The position numbers and the translations under genes were made by a program. 64,000 nucleotides of DNA from Belliella pelovolcani (GTDB taxonomy: Bacteria > Bacteroidota > Bacteroidia > Cytophagales > Cyclobacteriaceae), in contig NZ_FTOP01000018.1 in assembly GCF_900156785.1 (NCBI RefSeq), positions 1-64,000 of the forward strand, read 5' to 3'. Below the pieces are notes generated by a model. It ran no database searches. It had not been told where the DNA came from and was given only the letters and a program-made list of their open reading frames with translations. Shown in pieces: positions 33,865 through 43,749 of the stretch. Each line of letters starts with the position of its first letter. Position 1 is the first letter of the stretch.

Positions 33865-34901
33865 GATAATTGCGTTATTTAAACTAATTTAATTAATATT
33901 TTGATATTATGAAACTAAAAAGATGTTATAATTAACCTTTTAACAAAATGCTTTTAAAAAGTAGTTTTAAACTACTTTAAGCAACTTCTAAACTACTTCA
34001 ATTAATCTTTTTTTCAAATAAAAGTTCTTAAAATTGTGTATGATATTAGTTCAAATACATACCGAAAAAGGAAGATGTTATATGAGCATCAGCAGCTTAC
34101 TGTTGTTCTTATATACGTGCCTATTGAGAAGTATTTGTCAATTTTATTGTAAAAGCAAACTTTCAAGAGGAGCTATGAACATTAAATTTATTTCTAGAAT
34201 GGTTTCTCTACAAGAAATCCAGCGCAATATCATCAAGTCTCCAGTTTGATAGTAAAATAGTAAGGATGGAATTTGGATTATATATTCAGTATCTACCCTT
34301 ATCACACTACTTTATCCGAGACGAGCCCCCGATGAACTTCGTTTTTCCAACCTATCTACGCTAATGGGTGCGCTCGCAATCTTTCTGATCACTAAGCTCC
34401 TGCATGAAGCTCCATCCGAAAGATCCATTACCTATTTCTTAGCCATCAGGAACTTTTCCCTGTTCCCGTACCAGCTGAAAAAACCGCAAGTTTTTCTAGC
34501 CTGATACACCTATGCCCTTTTTTTACAAGAAAGGATCCATAACCCAAGGAACAATGTGAAAAGTAAAGCCTCAATCATCCCCAAGATGATCAAAGGATAC
34601 CCCTATGCCAAATCTTAAATCTTCCTGATAGCTATCGGGACTAAGATCTAAGATTTAAAGTCACAACCCTAGCCAGTGTCTTCAATTTCTAACCCTAAAA
34701 ACAAGTAATGCTAAACTGGTTGGCAGCGGTCCACATTGCTGCGCACTGCGCTGGGGTTTTACTTCAATGTCGACAAGCACGAAACTCAATAAGTCGAGGC
34801 AATTTCCTCAAATCTCTAAAACCTTCGAGGTCAAAAAAAGACCTCAAAGGTTAACGCACACACTTCAATCAACCATTAACCCAATTTTCTAATCCCACCC
34901 C
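33865..34901. other. Gene-poor intergenic stretch
   Basis: No convincing gene is seen in about 1 kb. Short frames (34034-34249 plus strand, and about 45 codons near 34363) lack recognisable features; the latter reads like a broken membrane-protein fragment. AT-rich DNA at 33870-34040 could carry the promoter of the XRE gene. From 34620 on there are palindromes such as GATAGCTATC and CCTTCGAGGT/ACCTCAAAGG. Confidence 0.4.
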
Positions 34902-36157
34902 GACCCCTCGGGGCAATCAACCAATAACAAAAAAACAACCCCCCACGAAACCTACCAAATTCCAAACCTTCAAACACGAATCCAATCTTCCAATTTTCAA
35001 ATCTTATAATCTTCCAATCTATGACCCCAACCTTCCAACTTTCTAATCCCACCCCGATCCCTCGGGGCTCAATCAACCACCCCGACCCCTCGGGGCAACC
35101 CCGACCCTTCGGGGAACCACTAACCCCCAACTTTCAAACCTTTAACCTCCTTTCCCACGAAACCTACCAAATTCCAAACCTTCAAACACGAATCCAATCT
35201 TCCAATTTTCAAATCTTATAATCTTCCAATCTATGACCCCAACCTTCCAACTTTCTAATCCCACCCCGATCCCTCGGGGCTCAATCAACCACCCCGACCC
35301 CTCGGGGCAACCCCGACCCTTCGGGGAACCACTAACCCCCAACTTTCAAACCTTTAACCTCCTTTCCCACGAAACCTACCAAATTCCAAACCTTCAAACA
35401 CGAATCCAATCTTCCAATTTTCAAATCTTATAATCTTCCAATCTATGACCCCAACCTTCCAACCTTCCAACTTTCTAACACCTAATAACCCAATAACTAA
35501 TCCCACCCCGATCCCTCGGGGCTTAAATCTCCCCGATCCCTCGGGGCTGAAATCTACAATCCCCAGGGCCTCCCCGTCTACTTTCCTCATAAGGTTAAAC
35601 GACGAATATAAACCCAAGTAGTCCGGATACACACACGGTGACGACACTACTGGACGGTGGAGTGGGGGAGTTCACTCCCCAGGCCGGCACCAACCCCAAA
35701 CAACCGTAACCCCGCCGGCCTCCCTTTCTTCTTGATGAGACCTTTGAGGTTTCCAAAAACCTCGAAGGTCTTCACTAGACCACTACCCCGACCCCTCGGA
35801 GCAAATAACTATTAACCCAGTAACCAAATACCTAATCCCATGAATCCGATTAAACTTCCCAAATCACATTTCAACAGTGTCCCCCCGTGTTCATCTGTGG
35901 TAAAAAAATCTGCGAAATCCGCGAAATCCGCGAGAGCCCCCAATCTAAAATCTCCCCGATCCCTCGTGGCTGAAATCTCCCCGATCCCTCGGGGCTGAAA
36001 TCTCCCCGATCCCTCGGGGCTGAAATCAATAGTGTTCATCTGTGTTCATCTGTGGTGAAAAAATCTGTGAAATCCGCGAAATCTGCGTGTAACCCCCTTT
36101 TCCCACGCATCCCGACAACCACCCCGACCCCTCGGGGCAACCCCGACCCCTCGGAGC
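34902..36157. repeat. Cluster of CCCCGA...TCGGGG palindromes
   Basis: At least twelve copies of a 16 bp palindrome (CCCCGATCCCTCGGGG or CCCCGACCCCTCGGGG) occur, for example at about 34902, 35054, 35082, 35507, 35531, 35976, 36004, 36122 and 36141; one has a TCGTGGC change. They behave like REP elements: short hairpins in an intergenic area, often in direct tandem. A single relative (CCCCGATGCCTCGGGG) lies at about 23100 in the cassette region. Confidence 0.85.
34944..35470. repeat. 212 bp tandem repeat, about 2.5 copies
   Basis: The unit starts CACGAAACCTACCAAATTCC at 34944, 35156 and 35368, giving an exact period of 212 bases. The first two copies appear identical; the third is cut after about 100 bases. 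Each unit contains three palindromes of the CCCCGA-N4-TCGGGG kind and CTTCCAA-rich low-complexity DNA. Frames of 66 to 84 codons in it are repeats of each other and not judged to be genes. Confidence 0.95.
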
Positions 36158-36260
36158 AAATAACTATTAACCCAGTAACCAAATACCTAATCCCATGAAT
36201 CCAATTAAACTTCCCAAATCACATTTCAACAGTGTCTCCCCGTGTTCATCTGTGGTGAAA
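35805..36260. repeat. Duplicated 100 bp segment upstream of the TlpA-like gene
   Basis: About 100 bases (from ACTATTAACCCAGTAACCAA to GTGTTCATCTGTGGT) occur at 35805-35904 and again at 36161-36260 with few differences. Between the copies lies GTGTTCATCTGTGGT again (36028) and CTGCGAAATCCGCGAAATC-type repeats. The second copy runs right up to, and supplies, the start region of the gene at 36255. Confidence 0.85.
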
Positions 36261-37838
36261 AAAATTCTTACCATCAGTCTATTATTATTCGTAAAAGTAG
36301 CCTTCGCCCAATCCCCAGCTCAAGAAGCGTCAGAATCTTCCTTTACCTCGCTTTCCTCGAATCCGACTCCATTTTACATCATGGTAGAACTGAGAGGCAG
36401 AGACTTGCCAGATTCTGTGATGAAATTCTATTTCTGGGAATATTTCATTGACGCCAGCTTCAAATCACTACCTCCTACAGTATCAGAAGTGAAAGCAGAG
36501 AAGGGGACCATATTTTCAGGAAACATAGGGGCTGAAATTTACCAATATACCTCACCACCGATTTCCAATCCTGCATTATTACATACATTCTTTGGCTTCG
36601 ACTATCTACTCAAGGACTTATACATTTTCCCAGGCGATACAGTAAAATTACTAGTAGATAGAGACAATGCCAGATCCTATTTTATTGGCAAAAATTCAGA
36701 TACCTATCAAGTACAATTGGATTTGGCTAGAGAAAACCAAAAGGCCCTCAAATTACAAAACCCAGTAATGTTTGGTGCTACTGTTCAATCCATGACTAAA
36801 GAGGAGAATAGCAAGAAGTTGTATGAAAAAGCAGTCGCAAATCAAAATAACGATATCAACAAGCTTATCAGATTCTTAGGTACCAAAGAAGATAGGCAAG
36901 GGTATTTGAATGAAATAAGAATTGATCTGGATGGAAAAGTAATTCCAGGCTATGACATATTGAAAACCTATAAAAATACAATTTCAGAAGACCAATATGA
37001 ATTGTTCTTAGCCGAACAGATTGGCAAAGCATTTTATAAACCGCTCAATACATTAAACAGATTTCTTATAGACATCGAAGGGGATAAAGATGCATTTGTA
37101 AATCAAATTGATACGCTTGGCAATTTGAATTTCAACTCAAACCTGATCACATATGCTTACGCATATCAAAACTTCTTATTAGAAAAAGCATCGGTGCTTT
37201 ACCGATCTGGTTACAAATCAATCCTTCAGTCCTTTGACCAATATCCCTTAGAATTAAGAGAAATATTGGCAACCAGATTTTTGGGTAAATACTTTAAAAG
37301 CATCTCTAACCCCAATGAATATTTAAGCTACGCCATGGAAAGGGCTACCCTGCCATGGACAAACGAAGTCTTGAACCAGCTCAGTCAGAGTAGAGCAGTA
37401 GGTGCAGACTTCATTGGGGTCAATCTACCAAATCATACAGGAGATCATGTGTCCTCTGCAGACTGGGAGGGAAAAATAGTACTGATTGATTTTTGGTTTA
37501 CAGGTTGTAAAGCATGCATCGATTACTACGAAAACTGCATCAAGCCAGCAGAAGAATACTTCAAAGATAACCCCAACGTACTTTTTGTCTCTATCAATTC
37601 GGATAGGAACCAATCAATATGGCTTAAAAGCCTAGAGTCTGAAAGATATACCTCCAAGCATGCAACTAACCTTTTTGCAGGTCAAGAACAAGGAAAAGAG
37701 CTGCTCACATTCTATAATATCAATAGCTACCCATCTCAATTACTATTGGATAAGGAACAGAAAATATTGCGATCAGGAAGTTTTGCCAGAAATCCCGAAG
37801 CCTTGAAAGAAATAATTGAAGAAGCATTAAACAAATAA
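36255..37838 (+). CDS. TlpA-like thiol-disulfide oxidoreductase, exported
   Basis: The frame is open from an ATG at 36195, but the first 20 codons are dispersed repeat sequence. The signal peptide begins at the GTG at 36255 (VKKILTISLLLFVKVAFAQ), so that start is preferred (527 residues). After about 370 residues of helical, substrate-like domain, a thioredoxin fold follows: GKIVLIDFWFTGCKACIDYY with the redox pair C-K-A-C, and a cis-Pro segment NSYPSQLLL. Such TlpA-like proteins act in the periplasm. It stands 25 bases before susC, an arrangement common in Bacteroidota, so the three genes probably form an operon. Confidence 0.8.
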   Translation: MKKILTISLLLFVKVAFAQSPAQEASESSFTSLSSNPTPFYIMVELRGRDLPDSVMKFYFWEYFIDASFKSLPPTVSEVKAEKGTIFSGNIGAEIYQYTSPPISNPALLHTFFGFDYLLKDLYIFPGDTVKLLVDRDNARSYFIGKNSDTYQVQLDLARENQKALKLQNPVMFGATVQSMTKEENSKKLYEKAVANQNNDINKLIRFLGTKEDRQGYLNEIRIDLDGKVIPGYDILKTYKNTISEDQYELFLAEQIGKAFYKPLNTLNRFLIDIEGDKDAFVNQIDTLGNLNFNSNLITYAYAYQNFLLEKASVLYRSGYKSILQSFDQYPLELREILATRFLGKYFKSISNPNEYLSYAMERATLPWTNEVLNQLSQSRAVGADFIGVNLPNHTGDHVSSADWEGKIVLIDFWFTGCKACIDYYENCIKPAEEYFKDNPNVLFVSINSDRNQSIWLKSLESERYTSKHATNLFAGQEQGKELLTFYNINSYPSQLLLDKEQKILRSGSFARNPEALKEIIEEALNK

Positions 37839-37863
37839 TAACCACAACCTTAAATGCACATTT

Positions 37864-40800
37864 ATGAAAAATCAAATTTTACTCTTATTGACATTATTCT
37901 TGCTCCTATGCATCCCTGTTTATGGGCAAGACACATTCTTGCTGAAAGGGAAAGTGATTTCAGCGGTTGATCAGATCACCCTTCCTGGGGCATCTATTAG
38001 GATCAAAGACACCAACATGGGGGTGATTTCCGGAGCAGATGGTGAATTCTCAATGAGACTCCCAGCAGGTGAGTATAGCTTAATGGTAACTTTCATTGGT
38101 TTCAAGTCATACGATCAAGTAGTCACCATCCCCATGGAAGAAGAACTCAGGATCACCCTTGAGGAAGATGATATGGACTTAGAAGGAGTCGAGGTGATCT
38201 CCACAGGATACCAACAGCTACCTAAGGAAAGAGCTACAGGATCCTTTGTACAAATAGACAATGAATTGGTAGACAGAAGAATCAGTACAAACATCCTAGA
38301 TAGATTGGAAGATGTCACCCCCGGATTGATTTTCAATAGGGTAGGAGCTACCGAAGATCCCATAAGTATCAGAGGGCGAAGTACACTGTTTGCGAATACC
38401 ATGCCCTTGATTGTAATTGACAATTTTCCTTATGATGGACCTTTGGAAAGTATCAATCCCAATGATGTAGAATCCATTACTGTTTTGAAAGATGCTGCTG
38501 CTGCATCCATTTGGGGCGCAAGGGCAGGAAATGGGGTGATTGTCATCACTACAAAAAAAGCTACTCAAGGTAAAGTCAGGGTTTCTTTTAATGCCAATAC
38601 CACTGTGATTGAAGAGAATGACCTTTTTTACAGGCCTCAGATGCCGATCGACGATTTTATCGAAATAGAAAGAACCTTGTTTAGTCAAAATTTTTATAAC
38701 AACAATATCAATGCACCTGGACAGCCTAGACTCTCCCCTGTGGTGGAAACTTTACTAGCGCAGAGGAATGGTCAAATCAGTGCCGATGAAGTTGAAAGAA
38801 GAATCAATGAATTCAAAGAGAGGGATTTCAGAAGAGACTTATTAGAACATTATTATAGCAACGCTGTCAATCAGCAATATTCCTTAAATGTATCAGGGGG
38901 AACAGAATACCACAAGTTTCTAGTGGCAGGAGGATATGACAGAAATTTCTCTGGAATTGAAGGTAATAACAGCGAAAGATTTACCCTGAATCTGAGAAAC
39001 GATTGGGCATTGTTGAATGACAAACTCAAACTAGATGCAGGGCTTTACCTCACCAATGGAAGAATCAATACAACCACCCAAACACCTAGCGGATATGCGT
39101 ATGATAGATTGACAGATGAATTAGGCAATCCCCAAAGCATCACAAATGTATACAATGAAAGATTACTCAATTCTGGATTAGAATTGGGGCTCTTAGATTG
39201 GAGGTTTTTTCCACTTAATGAAATCGGGAAACAGGACTTTCGAACCAATTCCAACGACTATAGACTGAATCTGAACTCAAGCTATCAATTGCTTTCTGGA
39301 CTTACAGCAGAACTTCAATACCAATATTGGGCAAATTCAACTCAAAATAGAAATCATAGCCCAATAGATCTTTTTACTACAAGAAACTTGATCAATCAAT
39401 TTACCCAGGTGGATGATAATGGTCAGCTGACAAGACCAATTCCAGTTGGAGGAATCTTGAATTTGAGTAATGCCAGAAGCTACTCTAATACTGCAAGAGC
39501 AATATTGAGATACAATAAGCAAATTGCAGGAAAGCATGATGTCAACGCCATTGGAGGTTATGAAATAAAAGAAGGGCAGTCAGAAACCAACGCCAATGTT
39601 TTCTATGGCTATGATGATGATGTCGCCCAGAGTATCCCTACAGATAATGTTACCCTCTTTAGGAATTTTGTAAATCCAGGTGCAAGGGCTACTATCCCAA
39701 ATGCAACTGTGCCCCACAGAGGTCTGGTTGATCGGTTTATCTCTTATTATGCCAATGCATCTTATGAATATGATCGCACCTATATCCTCTCGCTTAGTGC
39801 AAGAAAAGACCAATCAAACTTATTTGGTGTAGAGACTAATATGCGAGGAGTACCATTATGGTCAGTAGGTGGTGCTTGGTTGATAAGTAATAATTCATTT
39901 TATCAGGTGGATTTTCTTCCCTACCTCAAGTTAAGAGCTACCTACGGCTACAATGGAAATATAGATAGATCCTTGAGTGCATTTACCACAGTTCGATTTA
40001 TCAATGGAAACCCACTCTTACCCGCTGAGCTCAGAGCAAGTATAATCAACCCACCAAATCCAGAGTTAAGATGGGAGAGAATTAAAATTATCAATCTTGC
40101 TTTGGATTTCGAAACCAAAAATGGCATCCTGTCAGGATCATTTGAAGCCTACAGAAAGGATGGAATGGATCTAATTGGTTTAATACCTTTTCCAGCTGCT
40201 TCTGGAAGGTCTACCGTAAGTGGGAACTTTGCCGATACAAGAACTACAGGTTTTGATCTAGAATTGAGAAGTAAAAATATCTCAACTTCTAATTTTTCAT
40301 GGTCCACAGTTTTCATGCACAGTCACCTCAATGATAAAGTGACCAATTATGAAATGCGGGCAACTGTAGCCAATTATATCAATAGCTCTTCAGGTGCTAT
40401 TGTTCCATTAGAGGGAAGACCCTTGTTGTCAGTTTATTCTTATGAATGGGGAGGTTTAGACCCTCAGACAGGTGAGCCAAGAGGGATTTTAGATGGAGAG
40501 CCCAGTACAAATTACAATGCAATCATGGCAGCAGCTACACCCGAAAATATTGTTTTTCATGGCTCGGCCCGACCGACACACTTTGGAGCATTGAGGAATA
40601 ATTTCTCTTACAAGGCCTTTTCCCTTTCCTTTAATATCAGCTATAGACTAGGGTACTTCTACAGAAGACAATCCATCAATTATAACTCCTTGCTGAGTGG
40701 CGTCATAGAACATGGGGATTTTGTAAATAGATGGCAAGTACCTGGCGATGAGATGATCACAAATATCCCTGCTCAGCCTACTAACATTAGCTTTCCAAGA

Positions 40801-41049
40801 GAGAACTTTTACAGAATGTCTTCTGCGCTTGTAGAGCCAGGAGATCATATCCGATTGCAGGATATCCGATTATCATATAATATCAATACTGATGGCAAGA
40901 GGAACCTACCTTTCCGAAGTGCGGAAGTTTATACTTATGTCAATAACCTAGGTATTATATGGAAGAAAACCAAAGACCCCTTAGATCCTGATTTCCCTAA
41001 TATGCGTCCATTGACAAGCTTCGCAGGTGGAGTAAGGGTCAATTTTTAA
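37864..41049 (+). CDS. SusC/RagA-family TonB-linked outer membrane transporter
   Basis: The 1061-residue protein has a signal peptide (MKNQILLLLTLFLLLCIPVY), a carboxypeptidase-regulatory-like domain (residues 27-105), a plug with the VLKDAAAASIWGARAGNGVI motif and a beta-barrel ending in the aromatic C-terminal residue (VNF). SusC proteins import bulky nutrients with TonB energy and a SusD lid. The product here lacks an STN domain, so it is probably not directly tied to a FecR regulator. It follows the TlpA-like gene by 25 bases; a SusD gene lies 126 bases after. Substrate is not predictable from sequence. Confidence 0.95.
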   Translation: MKNQILLLLTLFLLLCIPVYGQDTFLLKGKVISAVDQITLPGASIRIKDTNMGVISGADGEFSMRLPAGEYSLMVTFIGFKSYDQVVTIPMEEELRITLEEDDMDLEGVEVISTGYQQLPKERATGSFVQIDNELVDRRISTNILDRLEDVTPGLIFNRVGATEDPISIRGRSTLFANTMPLIVIDNFPYDGPLESINPNDVESITVLKDAAAASIWGARAGNGVIVITTKKATQGKVRVSFNANTTVIEENDLFYRPQMPIDDFIEIERTLFSQNFYNNNINAPGQPRLSPVVETLLAQRNGQISADEVERRINEFKERDFRRDLLEHYYSNAVNQQYSLNVSGGTEYHKFLVAGGYDRNFSGIEGNNSERFTLNLRNDWALLNDKLKLDAGLYLTNGRINTTTQTPSGYAYDRLTDELGNPQSITNVYNERLLNSGLELGLLDWRFFPLNEIGKQDFRTNSNDYRLNLNSSYQLLSGLTAELQYQYWANSTQNRNHSPIDLFTTRNLINQFTQVDDNGQLTRPIPVGGILNLSNARSYSNTARAILRYNKQIAGKHDVNAIGGYEIKEGQSETNANVFYGYDDDVAQSIPTDNVTLFRNFVNPGARATIPNATVPHRGLVDRFISYYANASYEYDRTYILSLSARKDQSNLFGVETNMRGVPLWSVGGAWLISNNSFYQVDFLPYLKLRATYGYNGNIDRSLSAFTTVRFINGNPLLPAELRASIINPPNPELRWERIKIINLALDFETKNGILSGSFEAYRKDGMDLIGLIPFPAASGRSTVSGNFADTRTTGFDLELRSKNISTSNFSWSTVFMHSHLNDKVTNYEMRATVANYINSSSGAIVPLEGRPLLSVYSYEWGGLDPQTGEPRGILDGEPSTNYNAIMAAATPENIVFHGSARPTHFGALRNNFSYKAFSLSFNISYRLGYFYRRQSINYNSLLSGVIEHGDFVNRWQVPGDEMITNIPAQPTNISFPRENFYRMSSALVEPGDHIRLQDIRLSYNINTDGKRNLPFRSAEVYTYVNNLGIIWKKTKDPLDPDFPNMRPLTSFAGGVRVNF

Positions 41050-41068
41050 AACCTTCAAGAACTTAAAT

Positions 41069-41179
41069 ATGGAACCCGATAAACCCAAATTACCAGCTAT
41101 AGACATTGATATTTTGATTCTCTATGATGTAGAATCTCACAATGAAAATCATCAATCACACTCAAAGATAAAATCATGA
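41069..41179 (+). CDS. Possible 36-residue leader frame before susD
   Basis: An ATG at 41069 opens a 36-codon frame whose TGA overlaps the susD start codon (ATGA at 41176-41179). The product is acidic then His/Ser-rich and matches nothing I know. It might couple translation of susD to susC, or it may be chance; the overlap is the only support. Confidence 0.2.
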   Translation: MEPDKPKLPAIDIDILILYDVESHNENHQSHSKIKS

Positions 41180-42498
41180 AAAAAATAATAATCATATACA
41201 TATTGGCCATCATTTGTACTTCATGTGATGACTTCCTTGACGCCAAGCCTACAAAGGATATCGTTACTCCAAATACGGAACAAGCCCTTCGTGCTTTATT
41301 AGATAACGCCGAATCACTGAACAGGCTTCCTTCAATTTCAGTGTTATGTTCTGATGAATTTATAACCAATGATGCAGGGCTTAGAGTTTATTCAAGTCAA
41401 TGGTTAAGAGAGCTGTATATTTGGAACCCTAGTCCATTTGGTCCTGATGAATTTATTGCCGACTGGTCTTCGCCGTACCAAACGATATTTACTGCGAATG
41501 TAATCTTAGAAGAGCTCCCCAAAATACAGGGCTTATCAACAGAAGCTTTCAATGACTTAAAAGGTTCAGCACTCTTTCTAAGAGCTTTGTCATATTATGG
41601 ATTGTCTCAGATATTTTTACCCACCTATTCAGAGCTTCAAAGTTCAGATGCAAAACTAGTATTGCGGACAAGCCCTAATATTAATCAGCCCATCAATTAT
41701 GTGAATGGCGTAGAAATATACAATCAAATTTTCTCAGATTTGGAAGAAGCATTTGAACTACTTCCGGAAGTCAGTCAATATCCGACTCGCCCTGTAAAAA
41801 ATGCAGTGAATGCACTTTTGGCTAGAATTTACCTATCGATGGAGGATTATGACAATGCGCTAACTTATGCAAATAGGACATTGTCAGAAGATCACATGCT
41901 GATGGATTATAATGAGATTCCTGTTAGAATTTTACCTTTTCAAAATTTCAATTCAGAAGTTATATTATATGCAGAACTAATAAATTATACTTTTACAGCT
42001 GTGCTTACGAGCCAAGTAGAACCTTCTTTATTAGCCTCCTATGCTACCAATGACCTCAGGAGCAAGCTGTTTTTTACACTTAGGCCGAATGGATTCACGA
42101 ACTTCACTGGTAATTATACGCAGATATTTAGGCATTTTGGAGGCTTAGCATATAATGAAGTTTACTTAATAGCAGCCGAAGCTGAAGCGAGAGTAGGCTC
42201 TGTGAACGAGGGACTGAATTACCTCAACCAACTCTTGATCAATAGATATGAAAGTGGTTGGGAACCATATCAGATCAATAATAGGGAAGAGCTACTTAAT
42301 CTGGTGCTAGCAGAAAGAAGAAAAGAGCTTGCCTTTAGAGGAACAAGATGGTCTGATTTAAGAAGATTAAATAAAGACCCTAGATTTCAAAAAACAATCA
42401 CCAGAATAGTGGAGGGTGAAGAATATAGACTAGAACCTAATTCACCAAAATATGTAATTCCGATTCCTCCTCGAGAGCTGGCTTTTGATGCAAATTAA
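41176..42498 (+). CDS. SusD/RagB-family nutrient-binding lipoprotein
   Basis: The 440-residue protein starts MKKIIIIYILAIICTSCDDF, a lipoprotein signal with its cysteine at position 17, followed by FLDAKPTKDIVTP, typical of SusD. Helical TPR-like repeats (ALLARIYLSMEDYDNALTYA) and the C-terminal ERRKELAFRGTRWSDLRRLN segment are characteristic. It would sit on the outer cell surface, forming the lid of the SusC encoded upstream. The gene ends 10 bases before a strong hairpin. Confidence 0.93.
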   Translation: MKKIIIIYILAIICTSCDDFLDAKPTKDIVTPNTEQALRALLDNAESLNRLPSISVLCSDEFITNDAGLRVYSSQWLRELYIWNPSPFGPDEFIADWSSPYQTIFTANVILEELPKIQGLSTEAFNDLKGSALFLRALSYYGLSQIFLPTYSELQSSDAKLVLRTSPNINQPINYVNGVEIYNQIFSDLEEAFELLPEVSQYPTRPVKNAVNALLARIYLSMEDYDNALTYANRTLSEDHMLMDYNEIPVRILPFQNFNSEVILYAELINYTFTAVLTSQVEPSLLASYATNDLRSKLFFTLRPNGFTNFTGNYTQIFRHFGGLAYNEVYLIAAEAEARVGSVNEGLNYLNQLLINRYESGWEPYQINNREELLNLVLAERRKELAFRGTRWSDLRRLNKDPRFQKTITRIVEGEEYRLEPNSPKYVIPIPPRELAFDAN

Positions 42499-42507
42499 AA
42501 AGGAAAT

Positions 42508-42532
42508 AGGATACGCCAACATGGCGTATCCT
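42508..42532. terminator. Bidirectional terminator between susD and the DUF6520 gene
   Basis: AGGATACGCC and GGCGTATCCT form a perfect 10 bp stem with a 5-base loop in the 50-base gap between two convergent genes. A/T-rich flanks lie on both sides, so it can stop transcription from either direction. Confidence 0.75.
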
Positions 42533-42548
42533 AGATTTTCAAACCACA

Positions 42549-42845
42549 TTAATCTAAATCGACAGGTTCTAATTCTGGATTCAAAAGAACAAATTCTCTT
42601 TCGATATCTCCAATTGGGTTTGCTGATGTACTTGGGCCATCGTACAAACAATAAATTGGTAGTTGCACCTCGTTACAATCGTAGTCGATACCAGGAGTGG
42701 CATTTGTTACATTGTACCAAGTGACACCATCTTCAGAACCAAATTCGTCCATTAGACCATTTTTCGGCTGAGTAAATGCAAAAGCAAACGCTGCTGCTAG
42801 TACAAATACTCCGCCTCTCACTAAATTTAAAGCGTAAGTTTTCAT
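42549..42845 (-). CDS. DUF6520-family small secreted protein
   Basis: The 98-residue protein begins with a signal peptide (residues 1-28, including GGVFVLAAAFAFAFTQP) and a mature part of about 70 residues with two cysteines (DCNEVQLPIYC) likely to form a disulfide. This fits DUF6520, small exported proteins found only in Bacteroidota and of unknown function. It is convergent to susD and has no operon partner. The stretch 42846-43316 upstream holds its promoter, a TTAAC repeat and nothing else recognisable. Confidence 0.75.
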   Translation of the reverse strand: MKTYALNLVRGGVFVLAAAFAFAFTQPKNGLMDEFGSEDGVTWYNVTNATPGIDYDCNEVQLPIYCLYDGPSTSANPIGDIEREFVLLNPELEPVDLD

Positions 42846-43004
42846 ATTTTTGTTTTGTTAATACTTACAATACCCGGCTGTTTCGATCTATTGTCTTGCC
42901 AGATGATCTTTTGAGAGGAATGGCCGGTTTTGCTTACCCCTGCTGTCGGAAGCCCATCACCTAGTGACTACTTCCCGTATTTTTTACTTCTTATTCCTCA
43001 TACC

Positions 43005-43070
43005 TCCTTTCAATCTCTTCGCTTAACGTTTAACGTTTAACACTTAACCCTTAACACTTAACCCAATCTC
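43005..43070. repeat. TTAAC-rich dispersed repeat, copy 1
   Basis: CAATCTCTTCGCTTAACG is followed by about six copies of the 7-8 base unit TTAAC(A/G)(C/T)T. Related clusters occur at about 48890-48965 and 57773-57812, each led by AATCTCTTCGCTTA. The three lie between genes. I do not recognise the family. Confidence 0.8.
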
Positions 43071-43316
43071 TCTATACCCTAAATCTCCCCATCCTCTTCC
43101 AAAATCAAAAGTCCAATTGAGCCATTTGAATCTTAAGCGAAAATATGGTTCATTTGAGCCATTGAATTTTTTGTATTAATACTAGGTCAATTAGCTTATT
43201 TCAATCGAGGGCTAGTGGCATAACCCTTAATTTTCTGATTGATTATCAATAGAAAAATTCGCTGTTTTGGTTTATATATTCCTTCTACTTTTGATTCAAT
43301 CAAAAATTCAGAAAAT

Positions 43317-43712
43317 ATGCAAAATCAAATCAAACATTATCAGGAAAAGTTAAGCTATGAAATGGATTCAGCGGATTTATTTGAAGCTTTACAAAAGGGA
43401 GAAAAAATAAGTGCAATTGATGCACGTAAAGTGGAAGGGTATAATTTAGAACATATCCCAGGGGCAATCAGCTTACCTCATAGAAACATGAATGAAAGCA
43501 CTACCGCTCACTTAGACAAAAATATTTTGTATGTTACATATTGTGATGGCATTGGTTGTAATGCTTCTACTTTTGGTGCTTTGAAAATGGCTCAGTTAGG
43601 ATTTAAAGTTAAAGAACTGATAGGTGGATTAGATTGGTGGAAAAGAGATGGCTATTCTACCGAAGGTGAAAAAGCTGTGATAACCAACCAAATGGTTAAA
43701 TGTTATTGCTAA
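43317..43712 (+). CDS. Rhodanese-domain protein
   Basis: The frame is open from 43239 but the first 26 codons do not look coding; the ATG at 43317 gives 131 residues. The rhodanese fold is clear: ISAIDARKVEGYNLEHIPGA (the CH2A-type motif) and an active loop NILYVTYCDGIGCNAS with the catalytic cysteine in YCDGIGC. Single-domain rhodaneses transfer sulfur to acceptors or act as sulfur carriers in the cytoplasm. It lies 37 bases before a LysR regulator on the same strand, and both may be co-transcribed. Confidence 0.85.
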   Translation: MQNQIKHYQEKLSYEMDSADLFEALQKGEKISAIDARKVEGYNLEHIPGAISLPHRNMNESTTAHLDKNILYVTYCDGIGCNASTFGALKMAQLGFKVKELIGGLDWWKRDGYSTEGEKAVITNQMVKCYC

Positions 43713-43749
43713 ATGTATATCCTCTTGAGAGGGCAAAACTTCAAGGTTT

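Noticed and set aside
33865-34901. Hidden genes or tRNAs
   Set aside because: No cloverleaf, long frame or codon pattern was convincing.
35021-35433. Repeated 66-codon frames on both strands
   Set aside because: They are copies of the 212 bp repeat, contain palindromes and low-complexity DNA, and have no start context or domain.
36195-36254. ATG at 36195 as start of the TlpA-like gene
   Set aside because: The first 20 codons are dispersed repeat DNA and would place the signal peptide internally; the GTG at 36255 gives a normal signal peptide.
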